NCBI GenBank assembly: GCA_009773055.1
Contig: WOUW01000007.1
Span: 1 to 64,000 of the forward strand
Length of the DNA stretch: 64,000 nt
Direction: 5' to 3'
Origin: Paracoccaceae bacterium
Lineage (GTDB): Bacteria > Pseudomonadota > Alphaproteobacteria > Rhodobacterales > Rhodobacteraceae
How positions within the stretch are numbered: the stretch's first letter is position 1; the number at the start of each line of letters is the position of its first letter. The notes under the pieces were generated by a model that made no database searches, was not told the DNA's origin, and saw nothing but the letters and a program-made list of their open reading frames with translations. The position numbers and the translations under genes are program-made. This document shows positions 30,347 through 40,762 of this stretch, piece after piece.

Positions 30347-30814
30347 ATGACTCACACCACCCCCACCGCCGCGACAAGCGCCTCCCCACCCCCTCGTGGG
30401 GAGGGGATGGGGGTGGGGGGCGTCCTGCTGGCCCTTGCTCTAACGACCCCCGCCCTGGCCCAGGTCATCCCCACCGGCACCCCCGCCGCCGATATTCTCC
30501 TGTCGCAAGCCATCGCCGAACACCGCGTCTTCCTCACCTGCTCTGCCCTCGACCCGGCACTCCACCAGCAAATCCTGACCAACTGGCAGCGTGACACTGC
30601 CGCCGCCGCCGCCATCCTGAAGACCCACAATGTCCCGCCCGAGGCGATCGCTGCCTTCACCACCGCCGCCGACCCCAAGGCCCTGATGCCCACCGAAGAC
30701 ACCCCCTGGGCGGAGGTCAAAGGCCTCTGCGACACCCATCCCGACTGGCAGCAGCGCTATTTCCAGTTCAACCTGATCCTCCTCGACCTCAAGCTTCCTG
30801 CGGCCTTCGAATGA
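30347..30814 (+). CDS. Secreted hypothetical protein with palindromic repeat in signal-peptide coding region
   Basis: MTHTTPTAATSASPPPRGEGMGVGGVLLALALTTPALAQVIPTG. Confidence 0.6.
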   Translation: MTHTTPTAATSASPPPRGEGMGVGGVLLALALTTPALAQVIPTGTPAADILLSQAIAEHRVFLTCSALDPALHQQILTNWQRDTAAAAAILKTHNVPPEAIAAFTTAADPKALMPTEDTPWAEVKGLCDTHPDWQQRYFQFNLILLDLKLPAAFE

Positions 30815-30905
30815 CCCGCAACCCGCCCAGACCCCGGCTCCCGCTCTTGACACCGACCGCGACCCGCCCTCCGGTATCCCCAAAGCACACCACCGGAGCC
30901 GCCTG

Positions 30906-32474
30906 ATGTTCATCCCTGCCAAGGGCCTCGACTACCGCGATTTCCTCGACGCCCTGCACCAGCAGCTGCGTTTCGACTGGTATCTCGAGGTCGGCTCGCA
31001 GACCGGGCGGTCGCTGGCGAAATCCCGCAGCCCGTCCATCGCGGTCGATCCGGTCTTCCGCATCAAATACGACGTCGCGGGCAACAAGCCGCACCTGCAT
31101 CTTTACCAGGCCACCAGTGACGACTTCTTTGCCGCCGGGCACCTCAAGGCCCTGAAAGCCAAGCCTGATTTCAGCTTTCTCGACGGCATGCACCTCTTCG
31201 AATACCTCCTGCGCGACTTCATCAACGCCGAGGCCGCGGGCAAGCCGACCTCGGTCATCGCCATGCACGACTGCTGCCCCTTTGGCCACGCGATGACCAC
31301 CCGCGACATCGACAACATCCCCCGCGGGGCCTGGACGGGCGACGTCTGGAAGCTGATCCCGATCCTGCAGGACTATCGCCCCGACCTGACGATCCAGGTC
31401 CTCGACTGCGCGCCCACGGGCCTTGTGGTCGTCTCGAACCTTGACCCGAAGAACAAGGCGCTGACCAAAGCCTACGACAAGATCCTCGCCCGCTATACCA
31501 ACCTGACCTTGGCCGATTACGGGGTGGAGAAGTACTATTCCAGCTTCACCTATGTCGATCCCATCAAGCTGGCCAACGACGGCTTCCAGACCTTCCGCCC
31601 CGCCGCCCGCGACTACATTCCCGCCGAAAAGCCGCTGGTCGCCCCCGAGCCGCCGCCCCCGGCCGAACCGGTGAACATCCAGAAGACCACCGTCCACAAC
31701 GTCGACCTCTACTCGGGCCACCGCGTCCTGCGCGACTTCGGCAACGACCTTGCGCGCTGCATCACCGGGCCACTGCCGGAACCCGTGGATGTCTATGTCG
31801 GCGTCCATGTCATTGACCGCCCGCTTGACACCGGGCGCTTCAAGATCGGCATTCAGACCGAACAATACCTCGACAAAACCGGCCAGCCGATGTGGCGCAT
31901 CCCCAAGGAACGCTTCCGGCAAAGGCACGCGACCTTTTACGATGTCCTCCTCGACTTCAGCGCCGACAACGCCCCAGCCTACGACTTCCTGCCCGAAGCC
32001 CTGCGCGCCAAGCTGGTGTTTGGCCCACACATCTTCCCCGAAGGCCCCATCGCTCCGGATTTCCAGCCCACCCCTCCGGTGTTCTTCGGCGCGCTGAACG
32101 ACCGCCGCCGCAGCCTTCTGGAGAAACTCAAGGCGGACCGCCCCGTCGAGGTCGCCCCGCATGGCACCTTCGGCCGCCCACTCGACGCGCTGATCGCCCA
32201 GCAGGGCGCCGTCCTGAACCTGCATTTCCGCGACGGCACCTATTCCGAATACCCCCGCTTCCTGAAGGCCTACCTGCGCGGAAAGCCGGTAATTTCGGAA
32301 CCCCTCGCCCCGCCCCTGCAGGCCGGGACGCATTACTTCGACCTCGCGGCCCGGCCGACCGAGGTTGCCACCGCGCAGATCTTCCGCAACCTTGCGACCT
32401 TCGCGGCCCAGCACAGCTTCCCCGCCTTCCTTGCGGATGCTCTCGGCCGCACCCGGCTTCGGAAGGCAGGCTGA
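30906..32474 (+). CDS. Two-part protein: methyltransferase-24-like N-terminus plus glycosyltransferase-like C-terminus
   Basis: FDWYLEVGSQTGRSLAKS...DFSFLDGMHLFEYLLRDF; C-terminal LNLHFRDGTYSEYPRFLKAYLRGKPVISEPL. Confidence 0.55.
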   Translation: MFIPAKGLDYRDFLDALHQQLRFDWYLEVGSQTGRSLAKSRSPSIAVDPVFRIKYDVAGNKPHLHLYQATSDDFFAAGHLKALKAKPDFSFLDGMHLFEYLLRDFINAEAAGKPTSVIAMHDCCPFGHAMTTRDIDNIPRGAWTGDVWKLIPILQDYRPDLTIQVLDCAPTGLVVVSNLDPKNKALTKAYDKILARYTNLTLADYGVEKYYSSFTYVDPIKLANDGFQTFRPAARDYIPAEKPLVAPEPPPPAEPVNIQKTTVHNVDLYSGHRVLRDFGNDLARCITGPLPEPVDVYVGVHVIDRPLDTGRFKIGIQTEQYLDKTGQPMWRIPKERFRQRHATFYDVLLDFSADNAPAYDFLPEALRAKLVFGPHIFPEGPIAPDFQPTPPVFFGALNDRRRSLLEKLKADRPVEVAPHGTFGRPLDALIAQQGAVLNLHFRDGTYSEYPRFLKAYLRGKPVISEPLAPPLQAGTHYFDLAARPTEVATAQIFRNLATFAAQHSFPAFLADALGRTRLRKAG

Positions 32475-32478
32475 CCCG

Positions 32479-33456
32479 ATGACCGCCGCTCCTGCACCCG
32501 ACCCCAAGACTCCGGTCGCGCTGGTCAGCAGCATGCGCAACGAAGGCATCCACCTTCTGGAATGGCTCGCCTATCATCGGGTGATCGGCTTTGACCCCGT
32601 GGTCATCTGCACCAACGACTGCGACGACGGCTCCGACCTCCTTCTCGACTGCCTTGCCGCTTTGGGAGTGGTCACACATCTGCCGAACCCCCTCAGCCCC
32701 GGCACCCCGCCGCAGGCCAGCGGCATCGCCCGCGCGATGGCGCATCTGGTTGCCCATCTCGACAGCGACGAATTCCTGAACATCGCCACGGACGACACTT
32801 CCGGCGCCGACCCCGTCCAGACCCTGACCGCCCGAGCCGAGGACGCCCACGCCATCGCCCTGCCCTGGCGCATGTTCGGCGACAACGGCCACCGCACCTG
32901 GCCCGGCGAAACGCTTCCCGCTTTCACCGCATGCGAACCCGCGCCCGACCCCGCCACCGTCAAGTTCAAATCCCTCTTCCGCTTCCGCGACTTCGCCTCC
33001 GCCTCCGACCACATGCCCACCCAACCCCGCATCGACGCCCCCCTCGCCGTCAACGCCGCAGGCGAACCCCTCTCCTCCGCCGCCCTCCACGGTCCGCCAC
33101 GATCCCGCTACAAGCCGGTCGAAACCGCGATCCGGGGCGGGGCCGTTGTCAATCACTACGCCACCCGGTCCACCGACGTGTTCCTCCTGAAGAACGACCG
33201 CGGCCGCGGCATGGGTCCGCCCTCGGACAAGTATCACCTCGGCTCGAAGTGGCATGCCCGCGCCAATCGCAACGATGTGCAGGACCGCACGATCCTGGCC
33301 CGTTGGCCCGAGGTCGCCGCCGAGCTTACCCGGCTCCGCGCCCTTCCCGGTGTCGCCAAGGCGGAAAGCACCTGCTGCGACTGGTTCGCCGCCACCACGA
33401 CCCGGCGCCTGACCACCGCCACCATCGCCCGCTGGACAAAGAAGGCCGCCGCATGA
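32479..33456 (+). CDS. Family 2-like glycosyltransferase
   Basis: VALVSSMRNEGIHLLEWLAYHRVIGFDPVVICTNDCDDGSDLLL...HLDSDEFLNI. Confidence 0.75.
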   Translation: MTAAPAPDPKTPVALVSSMRNEGIHLLEWLAYHRVIGFDPVVICTNDCDDGSDLLLDCLAALGVVTHLPNPLSPGTPPQASGIARAMAHLVAHLDSDEFLNIATDDTSGADPVQTLTARAEDAHAIALPWRMFGDNGHRTWPGETLPAFTACEPAPDPATVKFKSLFRFRDFASASDHMPTQPRIDAPLAVNAAGEPLSSAALHGPPRSRYKPVETAIRGGAVVNHYATRSTDVFLLKNDRGRGMGPPSDKYHLGSKWHARANRNDVQDRTILARWPEVAAELTRLRALPGVAKAESTCCDWFAATTTRRLTTATIARWTKKAAA

Positions 33457-33848
33457 CACCCGAGCTGACCGCCCTCGCCCTTGCCGGCCTCCTGCAAGCC
33501 GTGCAGTTTCACCTCTTTGCGGTCCCTGCGAACCTGGAACTGGGCACCGGCTACACCTCCAGCCCCCGCGACCGTCCCCCGTCCCGTCAGATGTCCATCC
33601 TGACGGGCCGTCTGCAGCGTGCGATGAACAACCACTTCGAAGGGCTGATCCTCTTCACCCTCGCCGTGCTCGTGGTGACACTGGGCAACCAGTCCACGCA
33701 AGTCACTCAATTCTGCGCCTGGGCCTACCTCGGCGCCCGCGTCCTCTACATCCCTGCCTATGCCTTCGGCTGGCGCCCTTGGCGCTCGGCCATCTGGAGC
33801 GTAGGCTTCTTCGCAACCCTCACGATGATCGTGGCCAGCCTGATCTGA
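33453..33848 (+). CDS. MAPEG family membrane protein
   Basis: LQRAMNNHFEGLILFTLAVLVVTLGNQST...WAYLGARVLYIPAYAFGWRPWRSAIW; ATGA overlap with previous gene. Confidence 0.85.
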   Translation: MTPELTALALAGLLQAVQFHLFAVPANLELGTGYTSSPRDRPPSRQMSILTGRLQRAMNNHFEGLILFTLAVLVVTLGNQSTQVTQFCAWAYLGARVLYIPAYAFGWRPWRSAIWSVGFFATLTMIVASLI

Positions 33849-33878
33849 CCCGATCCCCACCACCCAAGGACCTGACCC

Positions 33879-35267
33879 ATGGCAGACTTCGACACCATCA
33901 TCATCGGCGCCGGACCCGGCGGCTACGTCGCCGCCATCCGTGCGGCGCAACTGGGCCAGAAGGTCGCCTGTGTCGAAGGGCGCGAGACGCTGGGCGGCAC
34001 CTGCCTCAACGTTGGCTGCATCCCATCGAAGGCGATGCTCCACGCAACGCACATGCTGCACGAAACCCACGAGAACTTCGAAAAGATGGGCCTGATCGGC
34101 GCATCCCCGAAAGTCGACTGGTCGAAGATGCAGGCCTACAAGGATGACGTGGTCAACGGCAACACCAAGGGGATCGAGTTCCTGTTCAAGAAGAACAAGA
34201 TCACCTGGATCAAGGGCTGGGCAACCATCCCGGCCGCCGGACAGGTCAAGGTCGGCGACGACGTCCACACCGCCAGGAACATCGTCATCGCCACCGGGTC
34301 CGAGGCCTCCAGCCTTCCCGGCGTGACCGTGGACGAGGAAACCATCGTCACCTCCACCGGCGCCCTCACGCTCGCAAAGCCGCCGAAGACCATGGTCGTC
34401 ATCGGCGCAGGCGTCATCGGCCTTGAAATGGGTTCGGTCTACGCCCGCCTCGGCACGCAAGTCACCGTGGTCGAATACCTTGACGCCATCACCCCCGGCA
34501 TGGATGCCGAGGTTGCCAAGACCTTCCAGCGCATCCTGACGAAGCAAGGCCTGACGTTCGTCCTTGGGGCCGCGGTCCAGTCTGTGACCAAAGGCAAGAA
34601 GGGTGCCACCGTCAGCTACAAGCTGAAGAAGGGCGACACCGAGGCGACCCTCGACGCCGACATCGTCCTCGTCGCGACCGGGCGCAAGCCCTATACCTCC
34701 GGCCTCGGGCTAGAGGCGCTGGGAGTGGAGATGGGACCGCGCGGCACCGTCAAGACGGACGCGCACTTCCAGACCAACATCCCCGGCCTCTACGCCATCG
34801 GCGACGCCATCGTCGGCCCCATGCTGGCCCACAAGGCCGAAGACGAAGGCATGGCCGTGGCCGAGATCCTGTCGGGCAAACATGGCCATGTGAACTACGG
34901 CGTCATCCCCGGCGTAATCTACACTACGCCCGAGGTCGCCAATGTGGGCCTCACCGAGGAACAACTGAAAGCTGAAGGCCGCGCCTACAAGGTTGGCAAG
35001 TTCTCCTTCATGGGCAACGCCCGCGCCAAGGCCGTCTTCCAGGCCGAGGGCTTCGTTAAACTGATCGCCGATGCCACCACCGACCGCATCCTCGGCTGCC
35101 ACATCATCGGCCCGGCCGCGGGCGACCTGATCCACGAGGTCTGCGTCGCAATGGAATTCGGCGCCTCGCCTCAGGACCTTGCGCTCACCTGCCACGCCCA
35201 CCCGACCTGGTCCGAAGCCGTCCGCGAAGCCGCCCTCGCTTGTGGCGACGGCGCGATCCACGCCTGA
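33879..35267 (+). CDS. lpdA: Dihydrolipoyl dehydrogenase
   Basis: [54 protein letters not shown]. Confidence 0.96.
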   Translation: MADFDTIIIGAGPGGYVAAIRAAQLGQKVACVEGRETLGGTCLNVGCIPSKAMLHATHMLHETHENFEKMGLIGASPKVDWSKMQAYKDDVVNGNTKGIEFLFKKNKITWIKGWATIPAAGQVKVGDDVHTARNIVIATGSEASSLPGVTVDEETIVTSTGALTLAKPPKTMVVIGAGVIGLEMGSVYARLGTQVTVVEYLDAITPGMDAEVAKTFQRILTKQGLTFVLGAAVQSVTKGKKGATVSYKLKKGDTEATLDADIVLVATGRKPYTSGLGLEALGVEMGPRGTVKTDAHFQTNIPGLYAIGDAIVGPMLAHKAEDEGMAVAEILSGKHGHVNYGVIPGVIYTTPEVANVGLTEEQLKAEGRAYKVGKFSFMGNARAKAVFQAEGFVKLIADATTDRILGCHIIGPAAGDLIHEVCVAMEFGASPQDLALTCHAHPTWSEAVREAALACGDGAIHA

Positions 35268-35432
35268 AACACCGCTCGTCGTTCGACTTCGTCTTCTCCT
35301 CGCGACCGCCCGCGAAGGGATGATGAAGTCAGCGACGCGGCCCTGCAACCCCGGCTGCGTCAGCCACGCCATCTGTCCGGGCTTTCGCCCCGGCGTAGTC
35401 GCCGGTCCTTCGACCAAACCGTCGGACAGGCG

Positions 35433-36125
35433 TCAGGCGACCTTGCGCACCGTGGGGGCAAAGGGACTAAGCTTCAGCCACTGTTGCATCGCATGGCCGA
35501 TCGCCGGATCGCCGTCGAGGTGCACGCGTCCAGCCCGAACCTCGGCATCCAGCCGTGACAGGCCCATCCAGATCGAGGTCATCGTCCGCAGCGAACTCGT
35601 CACCAAGAGGTCGATGTCGAAGCCCGGGTCGGTGTGGCACAGGTCGACGTCCTGCGATTCGACGATCAGCCAGTAGTTGCGATGGGTCAATGCCAGCTCG
35701 GGATACTGAAACTGTATCGTGCAGCGGCGCGGCGGCAGCGGATCGGTGCTCAGGTTGCGGCGCATGTCCCACATCAACAAGGTCGGGTCCAGATTGCGCA
35801 GCGACAGCCGGGATTCGACCCAGCGCTGTCCCCAGGACCCGATGCCAAGAACGATCGGGCGCAACTCTTCCCCGGCTTCGGTCAACTGGTATTCATGCGC
35901 CCCGCCCGCCGTCGGAACTGTCCGGACAACCCCCGCCAGCTCCAGCTCTTTCAGGCGTTTCGACAACAGCGTCGGCGACATGCGCGGCAGGCCGCGGCGC
36001 AGGTCATTGAACCGCGTCGACCCGCACAGCATTTCCCGCAGAAGCACAATCGTCCAGCGCGAGCAAAGGATCTCGGCGGCCATCGAGACCGGGCAGAACT
36101 GGCCGTAGCTTGAGGTTTCAGGCAT
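35433..36125 (-). CDS. HxlR-family transcriptional regulator with C-terminal SCP2-like region
   Basis: CPVSMAAEILCSRWTIVLLREMLCGSTRFNDLRRGLPRMSPTLLSKRLKELELAGVV. Confidence 0.85.
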   Translation of the reverse strand: MPETSSYGQFCPVSMAAEILCSRWTIVLLREMLCGSTRFNDLRRGLPRMSPTLLSKRLKELELAGVVRTVPTAGGAHEYQLTEAGEELRPIVLGIGSWGQRWVESRLSLRNLDPTLLMWDMRRNLSTDPLPPRRCTIQFQYPELALTHRNYWLIVESQDVDLCHTDPGFDIDLLVTSSLRTMTSIWMGLSRLDAEVRAGRVHLDGDPAIGHAMQQWLKLSPFAPTVRKVA

Positions 36126-36250
36126 GCCGGTCTCCTTGCTGAAAGATGCAACACTATCACCCGCTGAACCTGCGACCTAGTACAGTTCGTGGACTGGCCG
36201 GGACCGCAGCTTTGCGGGACCATGGGGCATTCAAGCAAAGGAGTGGACCG

Positions 36251-37399
36251 ATGGTTTTGATGGCAGAAGAAAGGGTCGAAACGACCTTGGATCCAGTGAC
36301 GATTGCCGAAGGTTTGTCGGAAAGGATTGCAGCTGGCGCGTCGCGGGCAGATGCCGAGGACCGGTTTGTCGCCGAAAACTACGCGCTTCTGAAAGACGCC
36401 GGCCTGGTCGAAGCCGGCGTCCCCCATGAACTCGGCGGCGGCGGTGCCGAAGTGCGGGACCTTGCGGCCATGCTGCGCGTCTTGGGCCGGGCTTGCGGCT
36501 CGACCGCGCTGGCGTTCTCCATGCACACCCATCAGGTCGCAATCCCGGCCTGGCGCTGGCGGCATCAGAAGGTTGCAGCGGTCGAACCGCTCCTGAAACG
36601 GATCGCGGCGGACCGGATCATCCTTCTGTCCAGCGGCGGATCGGACTGGATCAACGGGTCCGGCGTCGCACGCAAGGTGGACGGCGGCTACCGGATTACC
36701 GGGCGAAAGATCTTCACCTCGGGTGCGGCGGCGGGGGATGTCTTCATGACCGGCGCCGTGCTTGAAGAAGACGGCGAACGTCACGTGCTGCATTTTGGTG
36801 CGCCGATGAAGGCGGCCGAGGTGAAGATCCTGGATACCTGGCATACCCTCGGGATGCGGGGAACCGGGTCGCATGACGTCATGCTGGAAGATCTCTTCGT
36901 CCCGGACGCCGGCGTCGCGCTGAAACGGAAAGCCGGGGAATGGCATCCCCTCTTTCACACCATCGCGACCATCGCCTTCCCGCTGATCTATTCGGCCTAT
37001 CTCGGGGTTGCCGACAGCGCCTGCGAGATCGCTCTGGACCTGGCAAAGAAGCGCCCCGTCACGCATGACTCGCGGGCATTGGCCGGAAAGATGATGACCG
37101 AACTGCGCGGCGCCGAGATGGCACATGGCGCGATGCTTGCAGCGGTCGAACGCAACGCGCCCTCCGCCGAAACTGTCAACGAGGTGATGATCGGCAAGTC
37201 GCTCGGGGCGGACCACATGCTCCGCGCGGTCGAACTCGCGATGGAGCTTGGCAGCGGCGCAGGCTTTTACCGCTCGGCCGGGCTGGAGCGCCGGTTCCGC
37301 GACATTCAGGGCGCACGCTACCATGCGATGCAGCGTGGCCCACAGGCGCAGTATGCCGGTGCCTTGGCGCTGGGCGAGTCGGTGGCGAAGGTGTTCTGA
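36251..37399 (+). CDS. Acyl-CoA dehydrogenase family protein
   Basis: DAGLVEAGVPHELGGGGAEVRDLAAMLRVLGRACGSTALAFSMH...GYRITGRKIFTSGA...TWHTLGMRGTGSHDVMLEDLFVPD. Confidence 0.88.
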   Translation: MVLMAEERVETTLDPVTIAEGLSERIAAGASRADAEDRFVAENYALLKDAGLVEAGVPHELGGGGAEVRDLAAMLRVLGRACGSTALAFSMHTHQVAIPAWRWRHQKVAAVEPLLKRIAADRIILLSSGGSDWINGSGVARKVDGGYRITGRKIFTSGAAAGDVFMTGAVLEEDGERHVLHFGAPMKAAEVKILDTWHTLGMRGTGSHDVMLEDLFVPDAGVALKRKAGEWHPLFHTIATIAFPLIYSAYLGVADSACEIALDLAKKRPVTHDSRALAGKMMTELRGAEMAHGAMLAAVERNAPSAETVNEVMIGKSLGADHMLRAVELAMELGSGAGFYRSAGLERRFRDIQGARYHAMQRGPQAQYAGALALGESVAKVF

Positions 37400-37497
37400 T
37401 CCTTCGGTGGGGCGGCCAAAGGGTCGCCCCGACCTCAAGCGCCGTCCGACAAGAGTGGAGTCCGGTTTTGTCGAAAGACCTGCGACCACGAAGAAAC

Positions 37498-37539
37498 TAG
37501 AGCCTGTCTGACGCTTCTGTCTGCGTCGGACAGGCTCTA
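37498..37539. terminator. Bidirectional terminator
   Basis: TAGAGCCTGTC...GACAGGCTCTA between convergent genes. Confidence 0.7.
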
Positions 37540-38439
37540 CGGCTGACTGCGCAGCAGAAGGCCGACGCCAAGGACAATGATCGCCATGCCAAGCACCTGG
37601 CGGGCACTGACGTTCTGCCGGAACAGCAAACGCGATACGCCTTGCGCGAAGATCACCTCAATCAGCGCCAGAGTGCGGACATTGGCGGCAGAGGTCAGTG
37701 AAAAGCCGATGAACCAGAACTGCGAGGCGAAGGCCCCAAGAAACCCAGCGGCAAGCGAGGGTCTCCAGGCGCGAAGCGAGGCGACAAGGGCCCCCCGATC
37801 AAAGGCCAGCAGCCAGACACCCAGGGTCAAAGCCTGCAGCGTCAGACCAAGCGCAAGGATTGTGGTGGCGCGGATCAGAAAGTCGCCTGTGGGCAGGGCA
37901 ACGATGGCCCCGCGAAAGCCGATGGCGGACAGACCGAACAGCGCCCCGGCCAGAAGCCCGGTCAGCGCCGGGCCGCCATCTCGCCACATCGCGGCTGAGG
38001 TGCCCGGTTTCAGCGACATCAGGACAACCCCCGCCGTTGCAGTCGCAATCGCCAGCAGCATCGGCAAGCTCAGCGGGTCGCCCAGCACGGCGGCAGCGGT
38101 CAGGGCGACAAGGACGGGTTCTGTCTTGAGCCAGGCCGTGGTCACCGCAAAGGACTGCGATTTCATCAGGAACAGCATAAGCGCGGTTGCCGCGATCTGT
38201 GACATCGCTCCCAACACGGTAAAGCCAAACGCTTTCAGGGTAATTGCCGGCACCGGCTGGCCGTGCAGGCTTGCGACAAGGGCAAGGAAGACCAGTGCAA
38301 ACGGCAGCCCGAAAAGAAACCGCACATGTGTGGCCCCGATGGTGCCGATGGCGCGCGTCAGGCTGGCCTGGGTGGCGTTGCGGGCCGTCTGGGCGGCGGC
38401 CGCGATCAGCGTCGCAAGAACCCAGCCAAAACCTGCCAT
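37537..38439 (-). CDS. EamA/DMT family transporter
   Basis: ~10 TM segments; LLMLFLMKSQSFAVTTAWLKTEPVLVALTAAAVLGDPLS. Confidence 0.8.
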   Translation of the reverse strand: MAGFGWVLATLIAAAAQTARNATQASLTRAIGTIGATHVRFLFGLPFALVFLALVASLHGQPVPAITLKAFGFTVLGAMSQIAATALMLFLMKSQSFAVTTAWLKTEPVLVALTAAAVLGDPLSLPMLLAIATATAGVVLMSLKPGTSAAMWRDGGPALTGLLAGALFGLSAIGFRGAIVALPTGDFLIRATTILALGLTLQALTLGVWLLAFDRGALVASLRAWRPSLAAGFLGAFASQFWFIGFSLTSAANVRTLALIEVIFAQGVSRLLFRQNVSARQVLGMAIIVLGVGLLLRSQP

Positions 38440-38461
38440 TGCGCTCCCCTGCCCCGGATCT

Positions 38462-39490
38462 TCAGGTCCCGCGCACCGTGTCGATCATCAGCTGCACGTT
38501 GTCCGGGTGCGCGTCCGGGGTGATGCCGTGGCCCAGGTTGAAGATATGCGGCCCCTTGGAAAACGCTTTCACCACATGCTGCGTCGCTGCGATCAAGGCC
38601 TGACCGCCCGTCACCATATGCTCGGGCGCAAGGTTGCCCTGCACCGGACCGTCGATCTGCACATTCGCCGCCGCCCATTCCGGGCTGACCGAATTGTCGA
38701 TTGCCACGCAATCCGCCCCGGTCCGATGCGCAAAGCCGATATAGCCCTGCCCCGCCTCGCGCGGGAAAGCGATGACCGGGATACCCGGATGCCGCGCCTT
38801 CAGCGCCGCGATGATCTTCGCGGTCGGAGCTTCGGCAAAATCGCGGAAGTCCTGGCCTTTCAAGGACCCGGCCCAGCTGTCGAACAGCTTCACCACCTCG
38901 GCCCCCGCCTCGATCTGGGCCGAAAGATACTCCACCGTGGCTTCGGTGATCCGGTCTATGAGCGCCTTGAAGGTCGCCCGGTCACCGGCCTTCAGCGCAT
39001 GCGCCGCCGCCTGATCCTTCGAGCCCTTCCCCGCGATCATGTAGGTCGCCACCGTCCAGGGCGCGCCCGCAAAGCCGATCAGCGTCGTCTCCTTCGGCAG
39101 CTCTTTCGCCAGGATGCGCACGGTCTCATAGACCGGGGCCAATGTCTCGTGGATCGCCTCGGTGGGCTTCAGGTTCGCGACCTGCCCGGGCGTGTCCGTC
39201 GTCTCCATCCGCGGACCTTCGCCGGTCTCGAACCAAAGCTTCGGCCCCAGCGCTTGCGGCAGCAGCAGGATATCGGCAAAGAGGATCGCTGCGTCAAAGC
39301 CATAGCGGCGGATCGGTTGCAGCGTGACTTCGGCGGCAAGGTCCGGATTGTAGCACAAACTCAGGAAATCCCCCGCCTTCGCCCGCGTCTCGCGGTATTC
39401 CGGCAGGTAGCGGCCCGCTTGTCGCATCATCCAGATCGGCGGGGTTGGCAGCGCCTCACCCTTCAGCGCGCGCAGGATCGTCTTGGTCAT
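38462..39490 (-). CDS. hemE: Uroporphyrinogen decarboxylase
   Basis: [59 protein letters not shown]. Confidence 0.97.
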   Translation of the reverse strand: MTKTILRALKGEALPTPPIWMMRQAGRYLPEYRETRAKAGDFLSLCYNPDLAAEVTLQPIRRYGFDAAILFADILLLPQALGPKLWFETGEGPRMETTDTPGQVANLKPTEAIHETLAPVYETVRILAKELPKETTLIGFAGAPWTVATYMIAGKGSKDQAAAHALKAGDRATFKALIDRITEATVEYLSAQIEAGAEVVKLFDSWAGSLKGQDFRDFAEAPTAKIIAALKARHPGIPVIAFPREAGQGYIGFAHRTGADCVAIDNSVSPEWAAANVQIDGPVQGNLAPEHMVTGGQALIAATQHVVKAFSKGPHIFNLGHGITPDAHPDNVQLMIDTVRGT

Positions 39491-39583
39491 TCCGGGGCCC
39501 TTTCTATCGCGTCCATGGGTCGGCTGCGGGGCCAAGGATGTCAAGAGTTGTCAGTCCCGCCTGACAGCGCTAAGCCTTGCCGC

Positions 39584-40522
39584 ATGAGCGATGATCTGCC
39601 CACCCCCGCCCGCCCCCTCAAGATCGGAACCCGTGGTTCGCCGCTTGCGCTCTGGCAGGCGCATGAGGTGCGGCGTTGCCTGATGGCCGCCCTTGCCCTG
39701 CCCGAACCCGCCTTCGACATCGTGGTGATCAAGGTCACCGGCGACCAGATCCAGGACAAGGCCCTGCGCGACATCGGCGGCAAGGGTCTTTTCACCCGCG
39801 AGATCGAAGAGGCGCTTCTCGACGCAAGCATCGACATCGCCGTCCACTCGATGAAGGACATGCCGACCCAGCAGCCCGACGGCCTGATCCTCGACTGCTA
39901 CCTGCCCCGCGCCGATGTGCGCGACGCCTTCGTTTCGCCCCGCTTTTCGTCGATCGCCGACCTGCCGCAGGGGGCCACGGTCGGCTCCTCCTCGCTCCGG
40001 CGTCGGGCACAACTGGCGCTGCGCCGGCCTGACCTGCAGCTGGTCGAGTTTCGCGGCAACGTCCAGACCCGGATGCGCAAACTAGACGAAGGCGTCGCCC
40101 ACGCCACCTTCCTCGCCATGGCGGGACTGACCCGTCTGGGCATGACCCACGTCGCCCGCGCGGCCATCGCGCCCGAGGAGATGCTTCCAGCAGTGGCCCA
40201 AGGGGCCATCGGGATCGAGCGTCGCGAAGCGGACACCCGCGTCGCGGACTTCCTCGCCCACATCCACGACACCGCGACCGGTCTCCGCCTTGCAGCCGAG
40301 CGCAGCTTTCTCGCAACCCTCGACGGCTCTTGCGAAACACCCATCGCAGGCCTTGCGGTGCTCGACGGTCCCGACCTCTGGCTCCGGGGCGAGATTCTTC
40401 GCCCCGACGGCTCGGCCGCCATCACCGGCGACCGCCGCGGCCCCGTCAGCAACGGCACCGACCTCGGCCGCGCTCTGGCCGAAGAGCTTCTCAGGCGCGC
40501 AGGGCCGGGGTTCTTCGCCTGA
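39584..40522 (+). CDS. hemC: Hydroxymethylbilane synthase
   Basis: LKIGTRGSPLALWQAHEVRRCL...DIAVHSMKDMPTQQPDG...GSSSLRRRAQLALRRPDL. Confidence 0.97.
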   Translation: MSDDLPTPARPLKIGTRGSPLALWQAHEVRRCLMAALALPEPAFDIVVIKVTGDQIQDKALRDIGGKGLFTREIEEALLDASIDIAVHSMKDMPTQQPDGLILDCYLPRADVRDAFVSPRFSSIADLPQGATVGSSSLRRRAQLALRRPDLQLVEFRGNVQTRMRKLDEGVAHATFLAMAGLTRLGMTHVARAAIAPEEMLPAVAQGAIGIERREADTRVADFLAHIHDTATGLRLAAERSFLATLDGSCETPIAGLAVLDGPDLWLRGEILRPDGSAAITGDRRGPVSNGTDLGRALAEELLRRAGPGFFA

Positions 40523-40630
40523 CAACGGGTTGGACCCGCAGGCTGACCTGGCTGGCGCGTCTGCAGGTGGCGCGCGCCGTTTCCTGACGCCTTTCGGCCC
40601 TGACTCACGGCGGGGGGCCTGGCGCCGGCT

Positions 40631-40660
40631 TCATTTCTCCGAATACTCCCGCCGGGTGCA
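40631..40660 (-). repeat. Dispersed GAGTATTT 3' element, copy d
   Basis: minus strand: TGCACCCGGCGGGAGTATTCGGAGAAATGA. Confidence 0.6.
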
Positions 40661-40710
40661 CCCTTACCCAATCACCGCCACAAATCCTTGCGAAACCGTT
40701 AACTCACACT

Positions 40711-40762
40711 GCCAACCCATTGAAACATATCTAGCAGAAACCCTGTCCACGCGTGGCGCTCA
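40711..40762 (-). repeat. Stop-codon-abutting repeat, copy 1
   Basis: minus strand: TGAGCGCCACGCGTGGACAGGGTTTCTGCTAGATATGTTTCAATGGGTTGGC. Confidence 0.5.

Noticed and set aside
30789-32549. 586-aa antisense ORF
   Set aside because: Same antisense artefact opposite the methyltransferase/GT-like gene.
37577-39583. Upstream extension of the hemC reading frame (981-aa ORF)
   Set aside because: Extension is antisense to the EamA and hemE genes; HemC homology begins at 39584.
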